Assembly (NCBI RefSeq): GCF_002270355.1
Contig: NZ_NJFZ01000005.1
Coordinates: 310,001 to 374,000, forward strand
From: Flectobacillus sp. BAB-3569
GTDB taxonomy: Bacteria; Bacteroidota; Bacteroidia; Cytophagales; Spirosomataceae
DNA: 64,000 nt
Direction: 5' to 3'
A program made the position numbers and the translations under genes. Shown piece by piece: positions 1 through 9,132 of the stretch (the stretch's first letter is position 1; each line of letters opens with the position of its first letter). The notes beneath the pieces are model-generated. The model saw only the letters and a program-made list of their open reading frames with translations. It was not told the DNA's origin and ran no database searches.

Positions 1-1069
1 CCATGTCGAGGTTGAACATAAAAGCCACTTTGTTGATAGCATTGCTTTTATTAAGCTTTTCAATCATAGCTTTTGAGCCAAGCAACCCTTCTTCTTCACC
101 CATAAACATCACAAACTCGATCGTTCTTTTAGGTTTCAGTTTCAACGCTTGGAAGGTACGAGCAATATCCAAAATCGAGAAAGAGCCAATGCCATTGTCC
201 AATGCACCATGTGCCAAATCCCATGAGTCGAGGTGACCACCAATGACAATTTTCTCATCTTGATGACGTTTGCTACTACCTTTGAGCGTAGCAATCACAT
301 TACGAGCTTTAATCATGCGACTAAAGTTTTTCATGTCAATCATCGCTACCAAATTTGGTTCTTGACTCAACCACGCACGAAGTTCCATACCACTTTCGAG
401 CGATACACAAACGGCTGGGATTTCAATCAGACTTCCTGTTACAGAGGCAGTACCTGTCAATAGAACATTTCCTTTTACCGTATTCACAAAAATGACCCCA
501 ACAGCGCCATATTGCATAGCTAGGGCAGTTTTCTCGGAACGGTGCAAATTACGTGGCCCCTTGATAGGAGCTAACAAGCCAATGTTGACAAGAGCAATTT
601 TGCCAGAAAGCTTATCTTTTACGGCTTGAAAATCACCTTCCAATCCATTGCCTACGTCAACTATTTCAGACGTAACTTTTGCCTCCACAGGAGTCATGGC
701 TAATGAAACGACTTCAACATCACGGAAATTATCACTTTTTCGTGGCGCGATGGCTAACGTAACCGTATCGCGTGACCATGCCTCTACTTGAAATGGCTGG
801 TATTTGACATCGCTAAAACCGTAAGATTTTAGTAAGTTATGTGCATATTCTTCCGCTTTTTTTCCATTGCTACTGCCAGTAAGGCGATGACCAATGGTTT
901 TGCAAGCTTGTCCTAGCGTTTCGTAAGCTTTCCCATTTGACAAAACTTCGGTATTGATTTGGCGAAAGATTTCCTCTAATTCGTCGGTTTCGTCTTTGAT
1001 AGGGTTATAGGCAGCGGTACCAATGAGTAATACTACGGCAAGCAGACTCAAAAAACTTTTTTTCATCAT
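1..1069 (-). CDS. M28-family zinc aminopeptidase/carboxypeptidase, exported (3' end outside window)
   Basis: The reading frame starts at 1069 and is open to the window edge, so the C-terminus is missing (356 codons visible). An N-terminal hydrophobic stretch (residues 5-20) looks like a signal peptide. A PA-like insert (about 130-245) precedes the M28 fold. Zinc ligands and catalytic residues typical of M28 can be read: H279 in GGHLDSWD, D291 in ALDNGIG, the E325-E326 pair in GEEEGLLGS, and D355 in FNLDM, where the visible part ends. By family knowledge the enzyme removes N-terminal residues or dipeptides from peptides in the periplasm. Two consecutive ATGs (1069 and 1066) make the start ambiguous by one residue. 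It stands alone, next to a 900-base gene-free region. Confidence 0.9.
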   Translation of the reverse strand, partial: MMKKSFLSLLAVVLLIGTAAYNPIKDETDELEEIFRQINTEVLSNGKAYETLGQACKTIGHRLTGSSNGKKAEEYAHNLLKSYGFSDVKYQPFQVEAWSRDTVTLAIAPRKSDNFRDVEVVSLAMTPVEAKVTSEIVDVGNGLEGDFQAVKDKLSGKIALVNIGLLAPIKGPRNLHRSEKTALAMQYGAVGVIFVNTVKGNVLLTGTASVTGSLIEIPAVCVSLESGMELRAWLSQEPNLVAMIDMKNFSRMIKARNVIATLKGSSKRHQDEKIVIGGHLDSWDLAHGALDNGIGSFSILDIARTFQALKLKPKRTIEFVMFMGEEEGLLGSKAMIEKLNKSNAINKVAFMFNLDM

Positions 1070-1687
1070 GTTATGTTAAACAAAATTTGCTAAGAGTGGA
1101 CACCCAATAGAATCAATTAAAACGAAATGATAATAGTTCACATAAGAAAAGCATGCCATCTAAAGTAAGAATTCAAAATTGGCTACGAAAGGGCGATGGT
1201 AGTTTTCAGAATGTTGACTACAATTTTATACAAATGACTATACTCTCCTAATTTATCGTACAAATAATTGATTCCCAAAGAAAAGCAATTTAAGGCTATG
1301 TGAAGCTACCCTTATTCCGTTTATTGGAATATGTATTTATCGAAATTTACAAAAAAACATTGTGTAGTAAATGCTTAGCAATCAAAATTTAGTATATGTA
1401 TGGTTTGGTTCCTATTTACGCAATAATGTCAGGTAAAGGTAATTTTAATGTTAGTCGGCAAAATTAAATAAATTTTACCCGCAATAGGCATTAAGCTATA
1501 TGCCATAAGCTAAAAGTATTTCTAACAAAATCATGAATACATTTTCTGTCTAAGACCTACGGCTTATAGCCTAGAGCATTTTAATGCAATTCTATTTTGT
1601 AGTAATACTTAAGTATTAGTGCTGAATTATGAGTTGTGAATTGTGAATGTAAAATTTTAACTATCAATATCTTACATCTCCAATTGA

Positions 1688-1739
1688 TTAAATCTAATTT
1701 TGCACGATTACTTAAGTAATCGTGCAAAATTAGATTTAA
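1688..1739. repeat. 52-bp perfect palindrome
   Basis: Every base from 1688 to 1713 pairs with 1739 to 1714, with CTTAAG at the centre and no loop. Each arm (TTAAATCTAATTTTGCACGA followed by TTACTT) resembles the terminal inverted repeat of the MITE-like elements elsewhere in the window. The palindrome therefore looks like two element ends joined head to head. Confidence 0.9.
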
Positions 1740-1895
1740 GTGATGTGTTTAGGGACAAGGCAACAAGCATAAGGCAAAGAGTGTTAAAATATTTTTTAAT
1801 AACCACAGCCATGCTTTTTTCCAAAGCCCACCGCCGAAAGCCGATACCTGAAAGCCCAAAGCACACCTTAAATTTTATTTTGCGCACTAACTTAA
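1711..1895. repeat. MITE-like interspersed element, copy A
   Basis: The left end CTTAAGTAATCGTGCAAAAT and the right end ATTTTGCGCACTAACTTAA are imperfect inverted repeats of each other. Between them lie the family's internal words: GGCAAAGAGTGTTAAAAT, GCCCACCGCCGAAAGCCG and CTGAAAGCCCAAAGC. The same order of words recurs at 5981, 10884 and 31479. No transposase is encoded. Confidence 0.7.
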
Positions 1896-1974
1896 AGTTA
1901 GATTTTTATTTAAAAAGGCAAAAAACTTCAACAATCTACTGAAGTCTTTTGCCCAATCAAATGATTATGCTGAT

Positions 1975-2511
1975 TTACTTTGTACTACCGTATTGCTTAG
2001 GGTAAACATCTTTTTGATATTTGTCCCATTCACCTTTTTTGTAGTGATCGTCACCAAAGTAAGTAATAATTTGGTGAAACTGTTTAGCATCTTGATAGCC
2101 TGGCACTGGCTGAATCATATTGAATTTTTCATCCAGATACACCATCGTAGGAAATGACATTTTACCTTGTAGTAATTGAACACCTGCTTGGTTGTAACCG
2201 TTTTGCCAAATGTACTTTTGTGTTCCAATCGTAATATCGTCTTTCTGCTCGGCGTCGAGTTTTACGGCGTAATATTTTTGATTGATATACTCAATAACTT
2301 TGGGGTCAGTAAAGGTTTTTTGATCCATTACTTTACACCAACCACACCAACCTGTGTACACATCGATAACGATTTTACGAGGCTCTTTCTGAATAGCCTG
2401 AAAAGCTTGCTCAAGGGTCATCCACTTGATTTTGGGCTTTGTAGCCGTATCTTGAGCATTGGTATATTGGACAAAAAGTAAGCAAAGTATTGCTAACAAG
2501 AATTTTTTCAT
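1975..2511 (-). CDS. Exported thioredoxin-like protein
   Basis: 178 residues with a clear signal peptide (MKKFLLAILCLLFVQYTNAQ, cut near residue 19). A thioredoxin-fold domain follows, with the redox motif C56-G-W-C59 in VYTGWCGWCK. The Trp between the cysteines and the size match the secreted thioredoxin_7/DUF255-like proteins common in Bacteroidota, which act as periplasmic thiol reductases or isomerases. The cis-Pro region is visible as MSFPTMVYLD. It lies 70 bases downstream of the sugar isomerase gene on the same strand, with its own candidate -7 box at 2571-2578. The specific substrate cannot be inferred. Confidence 0.85.
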   Translation of the reverse strand: MKKFLLAILCLLFVQYTNAQDTATKPKIKWMTLEQAFQAIQKEPRKIVIDVYTGWCGWCKVMDQKTFTDPKVIEYINQKYYAVKLDAEQKDDITIGTQKYIWQNGYNQAGVQLLQGKMSFPTMVYLDEKFNMIQPVPGYQDAKQFHQIITYFGDDHYKKGEWDKYQKDVYPKQYGSTK

Positions 2512-2570
2512 ATCCGAAATAAAATGTAGTTTGTATTTGATAAAACTGCTGGTATCCAGTTTGCTAACTA

Positions 2571-2578
2571 CAAAGTTA
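2571..2578 (-). promoter_or_regulatory. Candidate -7 box (TAACTTTG) for the thioredoxin-like gene
   Basis: On the minus strand this is TAACTTTG, matching the Bacteroidota -7 consensus TAnnTTTG, about 60 bases before the start codon. I see no good TTTG box at the usual distance, so the call rests on the -7 element. Confidence 0.35.
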
Positions 2579-2583
2579 CAGGC

Positions 2584-3540
2584 TTAACTCAAGATTCCTC
2601 CCACTTTTTGGAGTAATTTTAATGTAGCCTTGATTCCTTCGTCTTCGCTCAGCTCTTCGCCTTCAAATTCGATTCCTACGATGCCTTTAAAACCAGCATC
2701 TTTGACGATTTTCATCAAACGAACGTAATCCATAACGCGTTCATTGCCATCTGCATCAAAAACATTTGTTTTTGCACTTACCCCTTTGGCAAATGGCATC
2801 AGTTCTTTTACGCCTTTGTAACGGTCATACTCCTCTACACAAGTTCTCCAGTTGGTAGCGTCACGCTTGATACAGAAATTACCAAAGTCTGGCAATGTAC
2901 CGCAGTTTTTCATGTTTACGGCCTTCATAACGCCAGTAAGCCATTCGCCATTTGACGAATATCCACCGTGGTTTTCCACAATAACATTTATCTTCATTGT
3001 AGCCGCAAACTCACTAAGTTTAGCCAAGCCATCGGCTGCATTTTTTGCTACTTCTTCGGCAGAGCCTTTACCACCAGCATTTACACGAATGGTTTTACAG
3101 CCCAAAAATTTAGCAGCTTCTACCCATTTTTTATGATTATCTACCGTTTGTAATCTTTTCTTTTCGTCAGAATCTCCCATGTCGCCTTCGGCATCGCACA
3201 TGATTAGGTGGTTTTTGACACCGTTATCGTTGCAACGCATCAGCAATTCTTTCAAATAAGCGCTATCCTTTCCATTTTCTTTAAAATCTTTGGTAGATGA
3301 CTTAAAGCAAGTATTTACGTATTCTACAATACCGATACCAAAATCTTTACGAGCTTTTACAGGAAAATCGAGGTTGGTCATTTGTCCACCAAAAATCGCC
3401 TTGTGCAAAGACCATTCGGCCAAAGAAATTTCGAAGAAAAGCTTTTTGCTAGCTTCAGAAGCAGCTAACATTTCTGGTGCAAAAGCCATTACACCGCTAG
3501 CAGCAGCAAACGTTTTGAGAAAGTCACGACGTGAGTTCAT
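2584..3540 (-). CDS. Tat-exported sugar phosphate isomerase/epimerase (xylose isomerase-like TIM barrel)
   Basis: 318 residues. The N-terminus has a twin-arginine signal (S-R-R-D-F-L-K at residues 3-9) followed by a hydrophobic Ala-rich stretch ending near AEMLAA. The rest reads as an AP-endonuclease-2/xylose isomerase-like barrel: LAEWSLHKAIF, KTIRVNAGG, INVIVENHGG (candidate metal-binding E and H), GTLPDFGNF and GIVGIEFEGEEL. Such secreted proteins are abundant in Bacteroidota and act on sugars or inositols; the exact substrate is unknown. The ATG at 3540 gives an intact Tat signal, which supports that start. Confidence 0.85.
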   Translation of the reverse strand: MNSRRDFLKTFAAASGVMAFAPEMLAASEASKKLFFEISLAEWSLHKAIFGGQMTNLDFPVKARKDFGIGIVEYVNTCFKSSTKDFKENGKDSAYLKELLMRCNDNGVKNHLIMCDAEGDMGDSDEKKRLQTVDNHKKWVEAAKFLGCKTIRVNAGGKGSAEEVAKNAADGLAKLSEFAATMKINVIVENHGGYSSNGEWLTGVMKAVNMKNCGTLPDFGNFCIKRDATNWRTCVEEYDRYKGVKELMPFAKGVSAKTNVFDADGNERVMDYVRLMKIVKDAGFKGIVGIEFEGEELSEDEGIKATLKLLQKVGGILS

Positions 3541-3742
3541 TGGATAATATTTGTTAAATTGTTTATTGGTAAATATTTATGATGCTCTGAGGTAGGAACC
3601 TATTCGGAAGTTATTGAAATTCATTGAAGAAAAAAAAGTATTATAGGGTTTGGAAGGTAACAAGAGTCTTCTCTAAAATTACGAAACGATTTGGACTTCA
3701 AAATATGTTAGCTATAAAAATCCCTTTCCAACATACACATAT

Positions 3743-4735
3743 ATGGCTTTATTACGCTATAAAAACGATAAATACCTCAAACAGGAAGAAAGCCGCCAAG
3801 AACTTGGTTTTGGCAAGCAAGTAGGCGAAGCCCAACGATTGGTCAATCGTGACGGAAGTTTTAATGTCAAAAGGGTTGGCTCTTCTATTCTAGACCGTAT
3901 CAACATTTATCATGAGTTGATTACTTGTACATGGCCTCAATTTTTTATGATAGTGGTTGTGTATTTTATGGTGGTCAATTTGCTATTTGCAGGATTGTAC
4001 AATCTTATAGGGATGGAGCACCTTCAAGGAGCTGACATGAGCACGCCTACTATGCGATTTATGGATGCTTTTTTCTTTTCAGCCCAAACTCTTACCACGG
4101 TTGGTTACGGACGTATTGCCCCAACGGGCTTATTGATGAGTACCGTCGCATCGTTAGAGTCGCTGTTGGGTCTAATGGGCTTTGCGATTGCTACGGGGTT
4201 ATTGTATGGCCGCTTTTCTCGGCCTATTGCTCATATTTTATACTCTGATAAAGCTGTTGTAGCACCCTATTTGGATATGACAGGTTTGATGTTTCGAATT
4301 GTAAATGCACGAGATAACCAAATAATCGATTTGTCAGTAGAAGTTAATTTATCCATGTTACAAAAAGATGAGCATGGCAGAAAAACACGCTCTTACAACC
4401 GCTTACATTTGGAAAGAAGCCAAGTGAATTTCTTCCCAGGCAGTTGGACCATCGTTCACCCTATCACCGATGAAAGTCCGTTGTTTGGTATGAGTCAAGA
4501 GGAGCTTCTAGAAAAACATGCAGAGTTTTTGATTTTGATAAAAGGTACCGAAGATACTTTTAATCAGACTGTTCATTCTCGTAGCTCATATCATGCCGAG
4601 GAGGTGGTGTTTGGACAAAAATTTGTTTCAATGTTTGGTGAAATAGATAGTAATGGTCACGTAGTCTTGGACTTGAGTAAATTATCAGAGACAAACCCAG
4701 TGCCATTGGCTAGCGAATTGTTTCCTGAGGAGTAG
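3743..4735 (+). CDS. Inward-rectifier-type potassium channel (KirBac family)
   Basis: 330 residues. An amphipathic slide-helix region (LGFGKQVGEAQRLVNRDGSF, residues 21-40) precedes a first membrane helix (about 67-88), the pore helix and selectivity filter T119-V-G-Y-G123, and a second membrane helix (about 137-160). The remaining ~170 residues form the cytoplasmic immunoglobulin-like Kir domain. Order, length and filter match bacterial Kir channels of the inner membrane, which conduct K+ passively. The gene stands alone. The start at 3743 fits the usual Kir N-terminus; an overlapping frame from 3624 is a shadow. Confidence 0.92.
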   Translation: MALLRYKNDKYLKQEESRQELGFGKQVGEAQRLVNRDGSFNVKRVGSSILDRINIYHELITCTWPQFFMIVVVYFMVVNLLFAGLYNLIGMEHLQGADMSTPTMRFMDAFFFSAQTLTTVGYGRIAPTGLLMSTVASLESLLGLMGFAIATGLLYGRFSRPIAHILYSDKAVVAPYLDMTGLMFRIVNARDNQIIDLSVEVNLSMLQKDEHGRKTRSYNRLHLERSQVNFFPGSWTIVHPITDESPLFGMSQEELLEKHAEFLILIKGTEDTFNQTVHSRSSYHAEEVVFGQKFVSMFGEIDSNGHVVLDLSKLSETNPVPLASELFPEE

Positions 4736-4759
4736 ATATTGGTAAGTATTAATTGCATT

Positions 4760-4872
4760 AATACGCTCTAGGCAATAAGCAATAGGCTTTAGGCAAGCAC
4801 ATTCTTTAGCTTACAGCTTAATGCCTATTGCTTGAAAACTTAAATTTTATTTTGCGTGCTAACTTAACTAAT
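4760..4872. repeat. MITE-like element, truncated copy B
   Basis: Only the right half is well preserved: TAGGCAATAAGCAATAGGC words, then AAATTTTATTTTGCGTGCTA and ACTTAA, matching the right terminus of copy A. The left terminal repeat is not recognisable. Confidence 0.5.
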
Positions 4873-4951
4873 AACTTCTTTTCACTTATCTCTTTAGAAT
4901 TTTGTAAATTTACATCTTGTGTAAATGAGAAAATTTAGATTGAAGAATTAG

Positions 4952-5863
4952 ATGCAAAAACCTCCATTTTTGAAAAAAGGCGATACCGTAGGAGTATTGG
5001 CACTGGCGTGGAAAGTCGCTTTTGAAGATTTAGAAGCAGCAATTGCTTTTATGGAAACCGAATGGGAGCTCAAAGTTGTATTGGGGGAGTCATTGAAAAC
5101 AAGCTATCATCAATATGCAGCAACAGATGAGATACGCGCGCGAGATTTTCAGCAAATGTTAGATAATCCATCTATCAAAGCGATTTTTTCGGCAAGAGGA
5201 GGTTATGGAAGTGCTCGAATTTTGGACCAAATCAATTTTGATGCTTTTTTAGAAAACCCAAAATGGTTGATTGGTTTTTCAGATATTACGGCGGTACTTT
5301 GCCATGCGTTTTGTTTAGGTGTCGAAAGTATCCATGGGGTAATGCCTAAATTATTTTTGCAAGAAGGCGGCGCACAAAGCTTAGAGTCGCTCAAAGATTT
5401 GCTATTTGGCAAACCTATATCCTATCAAGTACCAAGTCATCCAATGAATCGTAAAGGAAAAGCGCAAGGGCAACTCGTGGGTGGTAATTTGGCATTGATG
5501 GTGCATTTGATTGGTTCGAGATCTGAAGTAAATTTGAGTGGTAAAATCCTTTTTCTGGAAGATGTAGGCGAATATCATTATGCGCTCGACCGCATGATGA
5601 TTCAGCTCAAGCGAACAGGTCAATTAGCCGAGTTAGCAGGTTTGATTGTGGGGCATTTTTCTAATCTATCCGACGACCCTTCTATTTATGGCAAAACAGC
5701 TTATGAAATTGTAGAAGAGGCCGTTGCGGAATATGAATACCCTCGTTGCTACGGCTTTCCAGTGGGTCACGAACCAGAGAACTGGGCTATGCCTGTAGGT
5801 CGAGAAATGAAACTAACTGTACTCGAAAATCTCTGTATGCTGGAAGAAAGAATAATTGAGTAA
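4952..5863 (+). CDS. LD-carboxypeptidase (peptidase S66, MccF/LdcA-like)
   Basis: 303 residues, cytoplasmic, no signal peptide. The family signature of S66 is present: PPFLKKGDTVGVLA at the N-terminus, the nucleophile elbow with S110 in IGFSDITAV after ARGGYGSAR, a Glu in FLEDVGEYHYALDRM, and a His in the C-terminal GHEPENWAMPVG. By family knowledge these enzymes cleave the terminal D-Ala from murein tetrapeptides in peptidoglycan recycling, or detoxify microcin C-type compounds; the sequence does not decide between them. It is a single-gene unit, with repeat-derived DNA on both sides. Confidence 0.9.
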   Translation: MQKPPFLKKGDTVGVLALAWKVAFEDLEAAIAFMETEWELKVVLGESLKTSYHQYAATDEIRARDFQQMLDNPSIKAIFSARGGYGSARILDQINFDAFLENPKWLIGFSDITAVLCHAFCLGVESIHGVMPKLFLQEGGAQSLESLKDLLFGKPISYQVPSHPMNRKGKAQGQLVGGNLALMVHLIGSRSEVNLSGKILFLEDVGEYHYALDRMMIQLKRTGQLAELAGLIVGHFSNLSDDPSIYGKTAYEIVEEAVAEYEYPRCYGFPVGHEPENWAMPVGREMKLTVLENLCMLEERIIE

Positions 5864-6212
5864 TTGAATGAGTGATTTTTTTATTAAATTTTAACTATAA
5901 AAAGATAGAGTTTCCTCTGTATTGTGGTCTTTTAGAAATAATCACTCTATCACAACCCTCTAACTAACTAAATGAACAAGTAAGTAAGTGGGCAAAATGT
6001 GTTTTAGGCACAAGGCAACAGGTTCTAGGCAAAGAGTGTTAATAGGTTTTTGGTAACTATAGATATGTTTTGCCGAAAGCCCATTGCTGAAAGTCGAAAG
6101 CCCCAAAGTTGCTTTTTGAGGGCAACCTATTTTAGGCAAGGACAACTCAAAACTCATCACTCAGAACTCAACATTCGTATATACATCTATCACTTTACCT
6201 AACATTTTAATC
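5864..6212. other. Gene-free region with MITE-like copy C
   Basis: About 350 bases without a gene. The left part is low-complexity (ATGAGTGATTTTTTTATT). The middle is repeat copy C, and the right part has GAGTTGTGA-like words (AACTCAAAACTCATCACTC). Confidence 0.6.
5981..6125. repeat. MITE-like element, copy C (right end degenerate)
   Basis: The left end is TAAGTAAGTGGGCAAAATGT, followed by TTTTAGGCACAAGGCAACAG, GGCAAAGAGTGTTAATA, CCGAAAGCCCATTGCTGAAA and GTCGAAAGCCCC in the family order. The right terminal repeat has decayed. Confidence 0.6.
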
Positions 6213-7751
6213 ATGCTTGCTAAAACTTATGGAAGCGCCGTTCATGGCGTAGATGCTACAATTATTACCGTTGAGGTAAGTGAAGGTCAAGGACAAGGTT
6301 TTTTTATTGTAGGCTTACCCGATGGTGCTGTAAAGGAATCTGCTCACCGTGTAGAATCGGCAATTAAACAAACTGGCTATTTTTTCCCACGTACTAAGGT
6401 GGTCGTAAATTTGGCTCCTGCTGATATTCGAAAAGAAGGCTCAGCATACGATTTGCCTATTGCTTTGGGGGTGATACACGCCTCCGAACAAGCCCATTTA
6501 CCTGTTTTGGAAGACTACGTCATTATGGGTGAGTTGGCATTAGATGGTGCTTTACGACCTATCAAGGGTGTTTTGCCCATTGCTATCGAAGCTCGTAAAC
6601 GTGGCTACAAAGGCTTTATTTTACCTGTCGAAAATGCCTCAGAGGCTTCTATTGTCAATAACTTAGATATTATAGGGGTCAAAAATATTGGTGAAGCTAT
6701 CGGTTTTTTGAAAGGAAGTCTTGAAATAGAACCAACTGTAACAGATACGAGAGATATATTTTTTCATTCTCAAAATGATTACGATGTCGATTTCTCGCAT
6801 GTACAAGGGCAAGAAAATATTAAACGTGCGCTCGAAATAGCGGCAGCAGGCGGTCATAATGCTATTATGATTGGCCCTCCTGGAGCTGGGAAAACCATGC
6901 TTGCTAAACGTTTGCCAACGATTTTGCCTCCATTGACTTTACAAGAAGCCCTTGAAACTACCAAGATTCATTCGGTGGCGGGCAAGCTAGGTACGAAAGC
7001 TACCCTGATTTCTACCAGACCATATCGTTCCCCTCATCATACCATTTCGGATGCCGCCTTAGTAGGTGGAGGTTCAAATCCACAGCCTGGCGAAATATCG
7101 CTAGCGCATAATGGGGTATTGTTTTTGGACGAATTACCCGAATTCAAAAAGTCTGCATTAGAAGTAATGCGTCAACCTTTGGAAGAAAGAAAAGTAAGCA
7201 TTTCGAGAGCAAGATGGGCGGTGGAGTTTCCATCCAATTTTATGCTCATTGCTAGCATGAACCCTTGTCCTTGCGGTTATTACAATCATCCCGAAAAAGA
7301 ATGTAGTTGTCCTCCGGGAACAGTTCAAAAATATTTGAATAAAATCTCAGGGCCACTGCTCGACCGTATCGATTTGCACGTGGAGGTAACGCCTGTCAAT
7401 TTTGACCAACTATCTTCTACCCGTAAAACAGAAACGAGTGAGGAGATTAGAGAACGAGTAATCAAGGCGAGATTGATACAGACAGAACGTTTTAAAGATT
7501 ATCCTGCTATACATTCCAACGCAATGATGCCTTCGCAAATGGTTAAAGAAGTATGCGTACTTGAACCCGTAGGTGTTTTGTTGCTCAAGCGAGCTATGGA
7601 AAAGCTTCAACTTTCAGCGCGCGCCTACGACCGTATTTTGCGTGTAGCACGCACGATTGCCGATTTGGCTGGTACCGAAAATATCCAAACCGAACACATC
7701 GCCGAAGCTATCCAATACCGAAGCCTAGATAGAGAAAATTGGGCGGGGTAA
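6213..7751 (+). CDS. YifB/ComM family Mg-chelatase-like AAA ATPase
   Basis: 512 residues. The N-terminal ChlI-like/Lon-protease-fold domain (about 1-170; VVNLAPADIRKEGSAYDLP) is followed by an AAA+ domain with Walker A GPPGAGKTMLAKRL (about residue 222) and Walker B GVLFLDELPEF. A C-terminal Mg_chelatase segment follows (ARAYDRILRVARTIADL). A Cys cluster, MNPCPCGYYNHPEKECSCPP, sits before the sensor region, as in the family. ComM homologues are helicases that extend recombination tracts during natural transformation. Length and domain order are standard. The start at 6213 gives the conserved MLAKTYGSAVHGVDA. Confidence 0.93.
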   Translation: MLAKTYGSAVHGVDATIITVEVSEGQGQGFFIVGLPDGAVKESAHRVESAIKQTGYFFPRTKVVVNLAPADIRKEGSAYDLPIALGVIHASEQAHLPVLEDYVIMGELALDGALRPIKGVLPIAIEARKRGYKGFILPVENASEASIVNNLDIIGVKNIGEAIGFLKGSLEIEPTVTDTRDIFFHSQNDYDVDFSHVQGQENIKRALEIAAAGGHNAIMIGPPGAGKTMLAKRLPTILPPLTLQEALETTKIHSVAGKLGTKATLISTRPYRSPHHTISDAALVGGGSNPQPGEISLAHNGVLFLDELPEFKKSALEVMRQPLEERKVSISRARWAVEFPSNFMLIASMNPCPCGYYNHPEKECSCPPGTVQKYLNKISGPLLDRIDLHVEVTPVNFDQLSSTRKTETSEEIRERVIKARLIQTERFKDYPAIHSNAMMPSQMVKEVCVLEPVGVLLLKRAMEKLQLSARAYDRILRVARTIADLAGTENIQTEHIAEAIQYRSLDRENWAG

Positions 7752-7755
7752 CTTT

Positions 7756-7978
7756 TAATGGTGAATTTTGAGTGAGTGAATTGTGAATTAGTACTGTACG
7801 AAGGATTATAAAAACTGTTTATTTCGGATATGGGATGTTGGATTTCGGAAGTATAATCTTCTATATTTTGAAAAAACAAAGGTATTTTACTTTATTTCCG
7901 AAATCAGAAATCCCAAATCTGCAATAGTTTGAAATCATTCGTACAGCCCTAATTCACTCATTCACAATTCATCATTCC
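7756..7978. repeat. Long-hairpin repeat element, copy 1
   Basis: An imperfect inverted repeat of about 220 bases. The left arm contains GAATTAGTACTGTACGAAGG and TTTCGGATATGGGATGTTGG, then ATTTCGGAAGTATAATC. The right arm contains TTTATTTCCGAAATCAGAAA, TCCCAAATCTG and ATTCGTACAGCCCTAATTC. It lies between the convergent yifB-like and araC-like genes. A second full copy lies at 20838-21053 and a partial, inverted copy at 33817-33965. Confidence 0.75.
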
Positions 7979-7980
7979 TC

Positions 7981-8847
7981 CTACACCTTATACAACTGCT
8001 GATATTCATTCGGGCGCATTTTCATGATGCTTTTGAAAGTACGATTGAAGTGCGATAGATTATTGAAGCCACTTTCGTAGGCGATTTGAGATATACTTAG
8101 TTTTTCTTCTGCCAATAGCTTACAAGCATGCCCAATGCGCAGTTCTAGCAAAAACTGGAAATAAGTTTTGCGAGTATGCGTTTTGAAATATCTACAAAAA
8201 GAATTGACACTAATATTGGCTACATCCGCTACTTCTTGTAAAGTAATATCTCTCGTAAAATTATTAAGAGAAAAAGAAAAAATCTGGTCAATACGTTTGG
8301 TATTTTGTTCGTCCAAACTGGCAGTACCTTCAGTTTGCGATACATAAGTGTACTCCGTCGTTGCTGCAAAAATTTTAAGAACTTTTAGCAGTAAAATCAC
8401 ACGATCGATACCCGACGACTGACGCATTTGGTCAATGAGTATTCCAGCTTGGTCACGAGCTTCTCCTCGAATCATCATACCTTTTCGGATTCTCGAAAAT
8501 AAATCACTCAAACTTGCTGCTTCAGGTAACTTCATGAAGGTTTCACCCCAAAAATTTGGGTCAAAGTGAATTACATTCGATTTGGAAAGTAAATCCATAC
8601 TTTGCTCAAAATATTGAGGGTCGCTTCTAAAGAAATGCGGTGCATTGGCGCCAATAATAATCAAATCGTCTTCGCGGTAATTGCTCACACCATCGCCCAC
8701 CAAAAGCATTCCTGTACCATTTAGGATATGTACAATTTCGATTTCGGGGTGATAATGCCAATGACTATAGAAATAAGGCACTGCATCCTGACGTATGCTA
8801 AAAGATTGCTCTGGACCTACCTGAACTTTGCGAAAAAGAGGCTTCAT
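7981..8847 (-). CDS. AraC family transcriptional regulator with cupin sensor domain
   Basis: 288 residues. The N-terminal cupin (WHYHPEIEIVHILNGTGML, about 30-50) probably binds a small ligand. The C-terminal ~100 residues hold the double helix-turn-helix of AraC: ITLQEVADVANISVNSFCRY and LSISQIAYESGFNNLSHFNR, followed by FKSIMKMRPNEYQ. Such proteins usually control sugar-utilisation genes, but no such target lies next to it here. A candidate -7 box (TAGATTTG) lies 27 bases before the ATG. Confidence 0.9.
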   Translation of the reverse strand: MKPLFRKVQVGPEQSFSIRQDAVPYFYSHWHYHPEIEIVHILNGTGMLLVGDGVSNYREDDLIIIGANAPHFFRSDPQYFEQSMDLLSKSNVIHFDPNFWGETFMKLPEAASLSDLFSRIRKGMMIRGEARDQAGILIDQMRQSSGIDRVILLLKVLKIFAATTEYTYVSQTEGTASLDEQNTKRIDQIFSFSLNNFTRDITLQEVADVANISVNSFCRYFKTHTRKTYFQFLLELRIGHACKLLAEEKLSISQIAYESGFNNLSHFNRTFKSIMKMRPNEYQQLYKV

Positions 8848-8873
8848 TGTGAGTAAATTACTGACATATTTTA

Positions 8874-8881
8874 CAAATCTA
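8874..8881 (-). promoter_or_regulatory. Candidate -7 box (TAGATTTG) for the AraC-type gene
   Basis: The minus strand reads TAGATTTG, a full match to TAnnTTTG, leaving a 5' leader of about 20 bases. The -33 region is weak. Confidence 0.4.
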
Positions 8882-9132
8882 CTGTATTTATGCCAATATA
8901 GTATCAGAAACTACTAATTAACGAAAAGTTTTATTCATTTTTTTTAGTCATTTTGTAAAGAAATCTTACCAAAATATCTTCGTTTTATTCTATTTAAAAC
9001 TATTCAGCAAAAAATCAGCATTATAATACTGATTTTAGCTATATACGACAAAATAGTATAATCGAAAGTTTTAATATGTGATATATTACTAAACTAGAAC
9101 TTGTTGTGTCCTTTGTGTAAAATTATTGTCCT

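Larger units (their letters stand above)
1070..1974. other. Gene-free region rich in repeats
   Basis: This stretch of about 900 bases holds no convincing gene. It contains a degenerate repeat segment at about 1486-1575 (TAGGCA/TAAGC-type words), a 52-bp perfect palindrome at 1688-1739 and a full MITE-like element at 1711-1895. An 80-codon open frame at 1700-1942 lies entirely within the palindrome and repeat, so it is not called. Confidence 0.7.

Noticed and set aside
1700-1942. 80-codon open frame
   Set aside because: It lies wholly within the 52-bp palindrome and MITE-like copy A, has no ribosome-binding site and no protein-like composition.
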